A DNA stretch of 64,000 nt from the NCBI GenBank assembly GCA_950097015.1, contig CATNEN010000001.1, forward strand, positions 21,381,501-21,445,500, in the 5' to 3' direction. This document shows, piece after piece, positions 10,715-22,200 of the stretch (its first letter is position 1; each line of letters opens with the position of its first letter). The position numbers and the translations under genes are program-made. The stretch comes from Macrostomum hystrix (taxonomy: Eukaryota; Platyhelminthes; Macrostomidae). The notes under the pieces were generated by a model. That model ran no database searches. It saw only the letters and a list, made by a program, of their open reading frames with translations, and had not been told where the DNA came from.

Positions 10715-12110
10715 ATAAGTGGATATTGGCAACAGCCTTGATGTACACACGTGTATATTGTTAACAGCCTTGATGTACACACGTGTATATTGTTAACAGC
10801 CTTGATGTACACACGTGTATACTGTTAACAGCCTTGATTTTCACACGTGGATATTGGTAACAGCCTTGATGTTCACACGTGGATATTGTTAACAGCCATG
10901 GTGTTCACACATGGATATTGGTATCAGCCTTGATTTTCACACGTGGATATTGGTAACAGCCTTGATGTTCACACGTGGATATTGGTAACAGCTTTGATGT
11001 TCGCACGTGGATATTGGTAACAGCCATGATGTACACATGTGGATATTGGTAACAGCTTTGATGTTCACACGTGGATATTGGTAACAGCCTTGATGTTCGC
11101 ACGTGGATATTGGTAACAGCCTTGATGTTCACACGTGGATATTGGTAACAGCCTTGATGTTCGCACGTGGATATTGGTAACAGCCTTGATGTTCACACGT
11201 GGATATTGTTAACAGCCATGATGTTCACACGTGGATATTGGTAACAGCTTTGATGTTCACACGTGGATATTGGTAACAGCCATGATGTACACATGTGGAT
11301 ATTGGTAACAGCTTTGATGTTCACACGTGGATATTGGTAACAGCCTTGATGTTCGCACGTGGATATTGGTAACAGCCTTGATGTTCACACGTGGATATTG
11401 TTAACAGCCATGATGTTCACACGTGGATATTGGTAACAGCCTTGATGTTCACACGTGGATATTCGTAACAGCCTTGATTTTCACACGTGGATATTGTTAA
11501 CAGCCTTGATGTTCACACGTGGATATTTTAACAGCCTTGATGTTCACACGTGGATATTCGTAACAGCCTTGATTTTCATACGTGGATATTGTTAACAGCC
11601 TTGATGTACACACGTGGATATTGGTAACAGCCTTGATGTACACACGTGGATATTGGTAACAGCCTTGATGTTCACACGTGGATATTGTTAACAGCCATGG
11701 TGTTCACACATGGATATTGGTATCAGCCTTGATTTTCACACGTGGATATTGGTAACAGCCTTGATGTTCACACGTGGATATTGGTAACAGCTTTGATGTT
11801 CACACGTGGATATTGGTAACAGCCTTGATGTTCGCACGTGGATATTGGTAACAGCCTTGATGTTCACACGTGGATATTGTTAACAGCCATGATGTTCACA
11901 CGTGGATATTTTAACAGCCTTGATGTTCACACATGGATATTCGTAACAGCCTTGATGTACACATGTGGATATTGGTAACAGCCTTGATGCACACATGTGG
12001 ATATTGGTAACAGCCATGATGTACACATGTGGATATTGGTAACAGCCTTGATGCACTCGTACCTGAATGGATATTGGCTACAACCTTAACAAACACATGC
12101 GTATATTGAT
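10715..12110. repeat. 32-bp minisatellite with an E-box in most units
   Basis: More than 40 copies of a 32-bp unit built from gatgttcacacgtggatatt and ggtaacagcctt. Most units contain the palindromic E-box CACGTG, giving a dense E-box cluster between the 3' end of UBL3 and the 3' end of SUDS3. Variant units (gtacacatgtgg) lose the palindrome. The periodic open frames on the minus strand are by-products of the array. Confidence 0.95.
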
Positions 12111-12446
12111 AACAGACAGTGCTCTAAGCCCGACTAAGAAAGATCTGTAAGAACAAATTTCAAAAGATTTTCACTGAAAACAGGCCCATTGTTTAAAGGC
12201 CAAGAGAAACATTCGAATTCATGGATTTTTTTAATAATGATTGACTAACGAAGTTTTGCATTTGGAAAATCAGAAAATAAAAAGCAAAGAAGCAGCAACT
12301 TGAAGAGGTTATTAACATGAGTTAAGCTATTGAGAACAGCAAGCAGGTGCGAACAGCGAATGAGAAGTTATTGCAGCATGTTTCTAAGCATTAGAAAATG
12401 TCTATTAACAAAAAATCTGAGATGCATGCAAAACTTGTTAATTTAG

Positions 12447-15400
12447 TCATTGTGACTTTTTTAAAACAAATTTTCCCGAGCGCAGGTGCTTCAGCGAGAC
12501 TTTCATCTTGCCACCGTCTGAGGACCGCTTCATGATCACCTGGCATAGCGAGGTTGTTGGAGGATGACATGTAGGCAAACTTTCATTTAAGCAGGGATCA
12601 GTAAGATCGATATTTAGTAAATCTAAAGATCGCTATGTACGTGTATATGTGACTGATTAATTTCTAATCACGCGCCGGTAACTATTTCGTTTTTTTAAAT
12701 TTCATTTTAAATCGAAAAACATGAAAGGAATCCCTGGATTCTCGTGAAGGGAATTCCTGGATTCTCACAAAGGGAATCCCTGGATTTTCACAAAGGGAAT
12801 CAAAGGATTCTCAATAAGGGGATTTCTGGAAATCCCTGGATTCTCACGAAGGGAGTCCCTGGATTCTCACGAAGGGAATCCCTGGATTCTCACGAAGGAA
12901 ATCCCTGGATTCTCACGAAGGGAGTCCCTGGATTCTCACGAAGGGAATCCCTGGATTCTCACGAAGGAAATCCCTGGATTCTCACGAAGGGAGTCCCTGG
13001 ATTCTCACGAAGGGAATCCCTGGATTCTCACGAAGGGAATCCCTGGATTCTCACGAAGGGAGTCCCTGGATTCTCACGAAGGGAATCCCTGGATTCTCAC
13101 GAAGGAAATCCCTGGATTCTCACGAAGGGAGTCCCTGGATTCTCACGAAGGGAATCCCTGGATTCTCACGAAGGAAATCCCTGGATTCTCACGAAGGGAG
13201 TCCCTGGATTCTCACGAAGGGAATCCCTGGATTCTCACGAAGGGAATCCCTGGATTCTCACGAAGGGAATTCCTGGATTCTCACGAAGGGAATTCCAGGA
13301 TTTTAATGAAGGGAATCCCATTATTAGTAAGAAAGGAAACCTGTAAAGTTAAAGAACGTAATTCAAGATTTTCACTCGGCAGTTAACCCCACTGACCTCC
13401 TGCTGGCTGACGCTGACAATGACCCCACCATAGAGGGTGGCCCGCCTGGTCTCCAGTGTCACCCGGACGCCTTTGCTGAAGCTGCGATCCCGATAGAACA
13501 GTACACCGTCAACCACTTGCAGCCGGGAGGCCGGAGTGGCGCCGGCGATGCCAGAGCCGCCAGCGCCTGTGGTAGAAGCGGTGGCAGCAGCGGAGTTGCC
13601 GTTGCTTGCGGCCGAACTAGATGCCTGCCTTTGCCTTGCCTTGGCGATCGCCCGCAGATCGTCTTGAATGTCGGAGTCGGGCAGCAGAGGATCAAAAGCG
13701 CCGCCAACGCCCCAAACTGGGCCGCCAAATGAGCCGGCGCCTGCTGCGGCCGACGATGTCGACGGAGCCCCGGAGGCAGCCGCGGCGGCCGCTGCGGCGG
13801 CTGCTGCAGCGATAGCGGCTAGACCGCTGGACGAGACGTCCACTCCTGAAGCTGCTGACGATGCGGCAGCGGATGCAGCGTCTAGCGGCAATGCCGAGCC
13901 TGACAGGGTCAAGCGAAAGACGACTTGGTTTGAAATATCAAAGAGCCATTTCTAAACTAAAATAATTTTGTCTCACCGGCAGCAGCAGCAGCAGCCGTCC
14001 CCTTCGCAGGCTGCCTGTTCCTCAGTCGCCAAGTAGCCGGCTGCTTAACGTCGTGCACATCGCCGTCGAAGTTTAAATCGAAGCTGGCCCGCTCCATCTC
14101 CACAGCGCGACGCTTGTCGTTCAGCTCTGTTAGAAGCAGATCCGTCAGCTCCTTCGGATGGGGACAGAATTAGAAATGAGATGCCTAGTACGAGTGCCGC
14201 TGCAAATAAAGCAATATTCTTAAATGTCCCACTGCAAACTACTTTTGGACCTCAGTACAAAGGGGATTTTACTTGTTTTAAATGATTTTTTAGTACACCT
14301 CGGGTCGAAAATTTGATCTTCGGGCCTGAAACCCCATCCCATCAGGCTATACGATTTCATCATCTTGCATTAATATCTTTCAAGACTTTTTAATCCTGAA
14401 ATTAACAGAGGCCTTTGCAGGGGTGTTCAATAAGTTTCCGGACTTCAAGAAACAGCTCGTTTAAGTCTGCACACAATGTACCTAACTAAAAATGTACATG
14501 TCCCAAGATTACTCATCAAATATAAAGGCTTTCAACCCTGCCACTCGGGATTTTATTTCAATCAGCTTCCCCCTATCAAACCTATCTGCAATGGAACTGT
14601 CGCGCACTGACTGGAGAGCGATGATTTACAACGACTACAAAAGTGTTCTGTCAAGTCAGAGAGCTTGGAACGGCTTCATCAGGCCTTCGGAGATACTGCG
14701 CCTTCCAGAACAACCGTTTTATGACTGGTTCGCCGAATTTCGTCGGGGTCGGCTGTCGCTTGAAGACGAAGCTCGAGAGGCACGACTTCCAAGCTCGACA
14801 ACCGATGAAAACGTTGCTGCAGTGCGAGCACTGATTTAAGAAGATCCGCAAATGAAGGTTCAGCAATTAGCCACAGCTATCGGCATTTCATCGGGACGCA
14901 CCTCCACCATTCTGCACGAAAGGCTCAGGCTGAGCACGGTATCCGCCTGTTGGGTACCCCACCACCTCACCCAGGAGCAGAAGCAGGCCCGTGTCGATTG
15001 GTGCCAAGCCATGCTCAACAGATTTGACAGTGGGAGCTCCTGGGAGCACCTGGGAGATTGTCACTGGTGATGAAACCTGGGTGTACAGTTTCGACCCCGA
15101 AAGCAATTAGCAGTCGATTCAATGGACTCCAGTTGGCAGCCCACCGCCCCCAAAGCTGGTGCGGTCCCGAAGGGTTGCCAAGCAGATGGTCGCTGCTTTT
15201 GTGTCTCGTAGCGGTCCTGTGGCCCTGATCCCGCTGGTAACACAGCGGACAGTGACTGCCGGATAGTATGTTACCGAATGCATGCCGCAGGTGCTACCGG
15301 CCATCGACGAGAGGCGTCCAAGGATTCGAACTCGCGGCCTGTTGCTCCACCAGGACAATGCCCTAGCCCACACTGCGCGACAAACGATGGAGTTTATGGA

Positions 15401-16569
15401 GCAGAACCGCATCCAGTTGCTTTAACATCCACCCTACAGTCCAGACCTGGCCTCGTGCGACTTCTTTGTGTTCCCTTGGGTCAAGCACTTGCTCAAAGGA
15501 GTTCGGTTTAAATCGCCAGAGTTGGCCGTCAAGGCCTTCAGCAGTCACCTGTACAACATCCCTCAGTCTGAATGGACTGGCTGCTTTTCTACTTGGTTTG
15601 AGAGGATGAGGAAGTGCATCAAAGCTGCTGGGGAGTACTTTGAAAAGACCTAATAGTAATTTTTTATTTGACATTTGACAGGTTTTCTGTGTATCCGGAA
15701 ACTTATTGAACACCCCACGTATAATTTAATCCTTCAAGCCTCTATAATCCAATCCCTCAGGCCTCTATAATCCAATCCTTCAGGCCTCTATAATACAATC
15801 CTTCAGGCCTCTATAACCCAATCCCTCAGGCCACTATAATCCAATCCTTCAGGCCTCTATAACACAATCCCTCAGGCCTCTATAATCCAATCCTTCAGGC
15901 CTCTATAGTACAATCCTTCAGGCCTCCATAACCCAATCCCTCAGGCCACTATAATCCAATCCTTCAGGCCTCTATAATCCAATCCCTCAGGCCTCTATAA
16001 TCCAATCCTTCAGGCCTCTATAATCCAATCCTTCAGGCCTCTTTAATCCAATCCTTCAGGCCTCTTTATTAAAATCCTTCAGGCCTCTTTAATAAAATAC
16101 TTTAGGCCTCGTTAATCCAATCTTTATGCCTCTTAATTTAAATACTTCAGTCCTACTTAATTAAATCGTCCAGGTCTCTTTATTTTAACTATTCATACCT
16201 CTAAAGTCCTCAGTGGCAATAACTACTCACCTGTCGCCTCTGACTAAGTTCCTGTTGAGCGCTGCTCTTTTCAGCATTGTGCTCCTGATTAATGAGCTGG
16301 CAGCGCAGCTGATACCAATCTCTGGCCGCCTGTTGCCATTCTAGACAGTCGGCCTGGAGTGCAGCTAGGCATCGCTGATACTCTGGCAGGGTGCCCTTCT
16401 CAAGCCGGGCTAATTTAGATTGCAAGCGCTCTAGCCTTTCATCTGTTGCTACTGGCACTTGGGGCTGCTGCTGCTGTGGAATGGAATCTGACTGTGGCGA
16501 TAACAAGACTGGTGACTCATCATCCACTTGCTGCTGCTGCTGATTCAGGACAATGCCAAATGATAGCAT
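12447..16569 (-). CDS. SUDS3: SUDS3/Sds3-family corepressor subunit (4 exons)
   Basis: Exons on the minus strand are 16569-16231, 14151-13977, 13899-13397 and 12539-12447 (stop TGA 12449-12447). All phases agree and give 369 residues. Sds3/BRMS1 proteins are subunits of the SIN3-histone deacetylase corepressor in the nucleus. Evidence in order: Gln-rich N-terminus; coiled coil with LEKGTLPEYQRCLAAL (family: LQEGTLQEYQKRMKKL); ELTDLLLTELNDKRRAVEME (family: [20 protein letters not shown]); a long Ala/Ser-rich insert; DIQDDLRAIAK (family: IMEDLRTLNK); then VVDGVLFYRDRSFSKGVRV; and a last exon VIMKRSSDGGKMKVSLKHL ending SGKFVLKKSQ (family: RGLFVIRRRSA). The start is the first ATG after an in-frame stop; the N-terminus is less sure than the rest. 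The poly-Ala insert makes it longer than human SUDS3 (328). Intron 1 holds a mariner and a minisatellite, intron 3 a minisatellite. Confidence 0.92.
12743..13318. repeat. 23-bp minisatellite in SUDS3 intron 3
   Basis: About 24 copies of a 23-bp unit (ggattctcacgaaggg plus aatccct). It fills most of the last SUDS3 intron. Read in the direction of SUDS3, each unit contains CGTGAGAATC, which resembles a 5' splice site. The 200-codon plus-strand frame exists only because three 23-bp units equal 23 codons. Confidence 0.95.
14420..15716 (+). mobile_element. mariner (DD34D) element, inactivated, in SUDS3 intron 1
   Basis: Near-perfect terminal inverted repeats of about 23 bp are present: ggggtgttcaataagtttcc at 14420 and the complementary ggaaacttattgaacacccc ending at 15716. 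Length is about 1.3 kb, typical for mariner. The element lies opposite to SUDS3. The expected flanking TA is seen clearly only at the 3' side (after cccc-acg), so the extreme 5' base or the target duplication has decayed. Confidence 0.93.
14591..15653 (+). pseudogene. mariner transposase pseudogene
   Basis: The frame opens with MELSRTDWRAMI and carries WFAEFRRGRLSLEDE and ENVAAVRALI, characteristic of mariner transposases. The catalytic blocks are still readable: GDETW (about 15065), HQDNALAHTA (about 15350) and SPDLASCDF (about 15440), with 34 positions between the second and third Asp, hence DD34D. It is dead: the helix-turn-helix part needs two frame changes (about 14655 and 14730), an in-frame TAA follows VRALI at 14837, and further stops lie between the catalytic blocks (near 15108 and 15423). 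Confidence 0.9.
15722..16190. repeat. 23-bp minisatellite beside the mariner in SUDS3 intron 1
   Basis: About 20 copies of a unit built from ataatccaatccttcaggcc plus tct. Copies are well conserved on the mariner side and decay progressively toward SUDS3 exon 1. It starts within about 6 bases of the mariner 3' end. Confidence 0.95.
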
Positions 16570-19204
16570 TGGAATCCAAAGTTAAGCTGTTTAGCTAGAA
16601 AAAAAACAATGTTTTTGTAAAACAATAGCTATCATTTGAAATTATATTTGAAAGGCATAATACAGCTCAAAACTTTTTTTCAAGCAACAATAATTTTATA
16701 CCATTTTTATTCTCCAGCATAGATATATATAATATATATATATATATAGTTATAAGAATAGTGACAATTGCATAAAAAATCTATACAGGTTAGGGGAACA
16801 TTTGTTTACATATGTACTGTTTAGAGAAATAGCTCATATATAAATTACAAGATAATTAAGAACAAACTGAACAAAATAATATGCATTTCAAATGCAAGGA
16901 CCACAAAAACTAAGGTAAGTATAACTAAGTTATTCTCTACAGTGGTCCCATAGTCAAGATGGCCTTTACCAAAGAAAATTCTGGCATAAAACAGAGGTCC
17001 CTAACACACATAGTGAACAATCACAGTGCACATGGTGGTCCTAAGCACATATGGCACACACAGTAACAGTGCACAGCTGGTGCACATTTGGCACACAGTT
17101 TGTCCACAAATATTTGTTCTGCCACACACTGGCACAACCTTCCTGACTAAGGAAGGAATGACAATGGTCTTTGTTTTAATGTTTAATTAGAAACATTAAG
17201 TCAGACAATATATGTATGTTAAATAGGGCAGCATATTTGTTGTATACAGCAGATTGAAAGACTTAAATGTATAACATAACCCATCATTCCTGTTTTTATA
17301 GCATAAAATACTTATTTTTTATTCAGTAGATAGAAGGCTCCTAGGCCTTGTGGCCAGAACACATACTTTAGCCTTTATGAAACATAGCAAGGATAAAAAA
17401 CAATAAACAGAACTGTACAGTAGAACTGAAAATCAGAACTGTAGGAACTGTAGAAGCTGTATCTAGGTCTAGGTCAGAGTTCCCAAAATTCCGAAAATAA
17501 GAAGCTGTAGCCACTACCACTATGTCTATGTCTCCTTAGGCTTAAGAAGTTATTAGTTGAGTGATTTTTTATATTAATGCTCAGCATTTGATTTTTATAA
17601 AGGCGAAATAAAAGGTGATAAGTATGCTGTGGTAAAAAAAGTGCTAAAAATACTATACAGGTGGAACTTTGATCAGTTTCCTCAATTTAGCGTAGAGTTG
17701 TGTGTTCAGATACATGTGTAGCGTAGGCAGTGTAGGCATCGACGGCATCGATAAATTTCTTAAAAAATTAGACAAAGGATTTCATAGAACGTATTATAAA
17801 AACAAAACACTATTTTAGCTTTGGCAACGGAAGTTATTTATTTTATTTATAAATATAAAAAAGCTTTATTATATTGAAAAATACACGATATTTATAGGAA
17901 AATAACTTATCTACATCAACCTTCTATATGATCTGATCAGTTTGGAATTTCTGTATTTGAAACTTTGGTGAAAAACTCTCTTAACCTATCTTACACTTGC
18001 TTCAATATCATTCTTTTAGATACGTAGTATGTATGATTATTGGCGTACTAGACACGACAAAAGAAACTTAAAGAAGTTCTTGTTGTATAATTCCAAAACT
18101 AAAACTGCAGGCTTTTTTAGAAAATAATTATTTGAAAGCTGTTATATTACGAGTATTATTTTCCTTCTTTTTATTAAACTTAAGTATAGCAGTTTTTTCA
18201 CACACTTTGCGCTGTTACATCTTTTCAGTTGGTTGTTGCTAGTTGCATGTTTTAGTACCATTTACATTTAGTAGATAGAATAATTTGTAGTATGAATATA
18301 ATATTTTTGGCTGACATTTATGTTAATTCCCTATAGTTTTGTATTTTATTTTTGTATAATATTTTTTTCGTTATTGTTCTATTACTGCAATAATTTTCAA
18401 AACAAGTACATTTTGTTAAGCTTCTGTTTTTTAAAGGCATAATATACCCTTTAAAAATTATGTAAGGTCTACATACCTAAATGCATATAAGTATATAGAA
18501 AAAATACAAATAAATATAATTATGAAATCTATATGTGGCTATCAGTATATGAGTTTTCCCTAAGTTAAGCATGCAAAAAAGTACACGCTATCTCTGAGCA
18601 TATACACCATACAATTTGTTATTACATATGGTCAACTAGGCTAGGCTAGTCTAGGCTTGCTAGGTGAATTCTTATTTAGCGATATAAGGGAAAGTAATCT
18701 TCATTCTAACTATAAAATATCAAGTATGTCTAGAAACTCAGCTAGCTCAGCTAACTAAAATAGAAAGTGCATATTCTTTATTTAGCTATAGACTTGTGTT
18801 TTGGCATTTTTAGATTTTCAAGCCAGGTGATTTCATTATTACATTATATTATACTCATGTTTATCTCTAAGTCAGTCTATAATGTTTGGGCAAATGCATG
18901 GACAAATGGTCCTAGCTATTCCGTCTTGTATTGAAAATTATTTGTTCCTACTTAATTTATCTCCAATCAAAAGCATACAGCTCTGCTCTCATTCTTTAAA
19001 ACTATAACTGAAACCAATTCTAGCTCCTCTACATAAATAGGAATAGCTGTTAAATTCTGTTTCTCTAGGGCACATGTGTAGGCCTTACAGCTTATAAATT
19101 CGTTGCATCCAATTTCAAACTGACCCAAATCAGGTGGTTCGTATATTGCCATTTCGTGTTTTTCAGGCAAGCAGTTTAGCTAGTCAGATCTAATCTTTCT
19201 AAAA
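16570..19204. other. AT-rich divergent intergenic region
   Basis: Lies between the 5' ends of SUDS3 (-) and the coiled-coil gene (+), so it should contain both promoters. It includes a (TA)n run near 16722-16750. No convincing exons, RNA genes or transposon ends were found. The short minus-strand frame 18967-19170 has no recognisable motif. Confidence 0.4.
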
Positions 19205-22200
19205 ATGGCCGACAGCAGAAGCAGCAGAACGACGACCCAAAGAGCCAACGATTCATCGTATGAGTCGTCAACAGTGCCGAAGTCGTCAGTGCTATCATCA
19301 TCGGCTTCCAGATTGGACAACGATGTACCCGGCCCATTCGACTGGTCCTCAGTGGTGGCTGATGTAATTCTCACAGCCGAAGAGAGAAACTTACCGAATT
19401 GGCCGTTTCGCGCTCGCACCGACTCGTCAGTTGTGTCGCCGACAATGTTTGGCAAAGAGTTTGGCATTGCAGAGAGGCCAGTGGATGAAAGCTATAAGGC
19501 CGCTCACTCCAAACCATCGATCTGGTCAAACGATTTGTGCAAGCCTCAAGCCTCGAAACGTGACGAGCCCTTCTCAATGGCCTCGGACGTGGCGTTTCTG
19601 AAATCGCTGCTTGCCTCAAATCCAAGCCTGCAAAGGGCTGTGGAAGCAGCAGAATTGCGCGAATCCAGTCATGCGGCCGAGATGAAACTACTCGACGATG
19701 AACACATGAGAAAGGAGGACCAGCTGTTGATGCCGCCGCCTCCGCCGCCGCTGCCAATGTTTTTTAGGGTGCAGCCGCAGCAGGAGCCGAATCAGAAGGT
19801 CCGTTGTCACGCACGTCGCGGTGGCGCCAGCGCTGCCTGCCTCGGTGTTGCTAGAAGATCCGGTCCCGAAGCCGCCAGCGCTGCTACTGCAGCTACTACT
19901 AACTTCGACGAGAGCGAGAGAAGTAGTATGAAGCGAAAATCTGACGACGCGAACTCGGCTAGTGAACCGGCGCCAAAGTATTTCCGCATGCCACCGGAGC
20001 CTCCAGTGTGAGTGAATCAGATATCATCCAATTTGAAGCATTGTAAATTGATCTAAATACTATTCTTTGTTTTTCTCCGCACTAGAACTCACCGATCGGA
20101 GGCCTTCATCAATCGAATGCGCAATCTGGAGCGCGGCGTCAAGAATCTGCGCACGCTTGTGCAGGATACTTTCGCTAAGAAGGCGCGTTTGCTTGCTTTA
20201 TACTTGCGTATTTCATTTTGTGGGCTTCACTGCGTCTTTTTCCCTGTCCGAATAATAATAATAATTGATTACACCTGCCCCAATTGGGTCAGATGTGCAG
20301 CCGACAGCACAGCCGCAGCTAATGCGCGGCGCATCTGAAGGCTGCGTACAGCTGTTCAGTCCATGGACTGGGGGGACGCCACACCCACCTTCAATTATCC
20401 CAGCTGATGCTGGTACCCATTTAACAGCTGGGTGAACTGAAGCAATGCAGAGTTAAGTGTCTTGCTAAAGGACGCAAATTGTTCCAGTGGAGTCGGGAAT
20501 CGAACCCCCGACCTTCAAGTCGTGAGTCCGACGCCCTAACCACTAGGCTACAACCTCTCCTGTCCGAATATTGGTCATTACCATCTGTCCTGATTCTACC
20601 TGTTTAAATCTCGACCTTTGCCACCTGCGTCTTAATCCTAGGTTATTACCACCTGTCTTATTCTAGGCCATTACCTGTCGTAATACTAGGCCATTAAGAC
20701 CTGTCTCAATACTTAGTCATTACCACCTGTCTCAATACCAGGCCATTACCATCTGTCTTAATCCAGGCCATTACCATTTGTCTTAATCTAGGCCATTACC
20801 ATTTGTCTTAATCTAGGCCATTACCATTTGTCTTAATCTAGGCCATTACCATTTGTCTTAATCTAGGCCATTACCATCTGTCTTAATCTAGGATTCTAGG
20901 CCATTACTACCTATCTTAATCTAGGCCATTACCATCTGTCTTAATCTAGGCCATTACCACCTGTCTTATTCTAGCCCATTACTACCTATTTTAATTTCGG
21001 TCATTACCACCTGTCCTAACCTCGGTCTTTTTCGCTTTTTCCAATCTTGTTTATTATTATATTCTTAAATTTGCCATTGCCCCTGACACTTTTCCAGACC
21101 ATAGAAATGATGGCGCTCGCTAGAAAGGCCGACCGCATCAGACAGACCTATGGATCCATGCTGGTATGCTAGTTACTCACTGTCTGTCTGTCTCATTGTT
21201 TGTCTGTCCTAACACTGCGTCAATATATCACCCCCCTATCTATGCGATCCCCAACTGTAGAAAAAGTGCGAAGTTTTAAAGCTATTCTGCAATGAGGAAT
21301 CGCGTTTGCAGAAGCGCACAGAAAATCAGTAAGCAAAATCAACCAGAAAGAAATAAATTATCTTTAACTTTTCAAGTACTAAAAGTTGCACTTGTTTTGC
21401 AGGCTAGCAATAATTGACAGGCGGCTGTACACGCTTGTCGAGACCGCTATGAGCCTGGTGAAGGTCAGCAAGTCAAGTGAGTTGTGAGACAATGCGAATC
21501 AGGAAAATATGCTAAATATTTTATGTTTAATTAGATTGGACACTTTAATTAGTACTTCCGCAATGTGACGTCGTTTTTTAATTTATGGCCAAGATTTTTG
21601 GTTCGCAATTTCTCGCTATTGTGTTTTTTTTGGTGAGCACGACTCCATTCTCGTCTTGGGACATTTTGTCATCGAATTTATTCTTTAGATCTTTTTAGAT
21701 AGATTTACACATGGGACATTTTGTTATTATTTTTCGTTGACTATTTTATTTTATCATCTATAATATACGAGTAGATAATAGGATCTATCTATATCTATAT
21801 CCCATGAGAGATCTATGATAGATCTGTAATATATGATAGATGAATGATGGATCCTAAATATTTGGTTTACGAATATTTAGGAATATTTTTTTCTTGTGAT
21901 AATTTTCTAATGAACAGGGCATTCGGTATGTATTATTGGGATAAAAAAATTAAAAAACAAAAAATCTCAGATATGCTCATTTGGTGATGTAGACCCGCAG
22001 CCATCGAGAAGGTAATTCTGCCCATTTCGCTGACTCCTGAGCACACACGCACACAGATACTGTACGCAGGCAAACACTCACAAGGTCGTGTACATCTGCC
22101 CTGACTTTCTCATTTTCGGGCAGTGTACTCTCTCACTGTACCTTTGAGGTTGGCCCTCAAGGGCGTAAACTGCATGGCAAGCCCCTAAAGCATTTTCTCC

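Noticed and set aside
12480-12566. Plus-strand open stretch after an acceptor-like gcag, reading SETFILPPSEDRFMITWHSE, first taken for a 3' terminal exon
   Set aside because: The opposite strand encodes the last SUDS3 exon (VIMKRSSDGGKMKVSLKHL) with correct phase and family match, so the plus-strand reading is its shadow.
12744-13346. 200-codon plus-strand frame
   Set aside because: Built only from 23-bp repeats inside SUDS3 intron 3, with no unique sequence.
14591-15653. Active mariner transposase
   Set aside because: In-frame stops and at least two frame changes; only the terminal repeats are intact.
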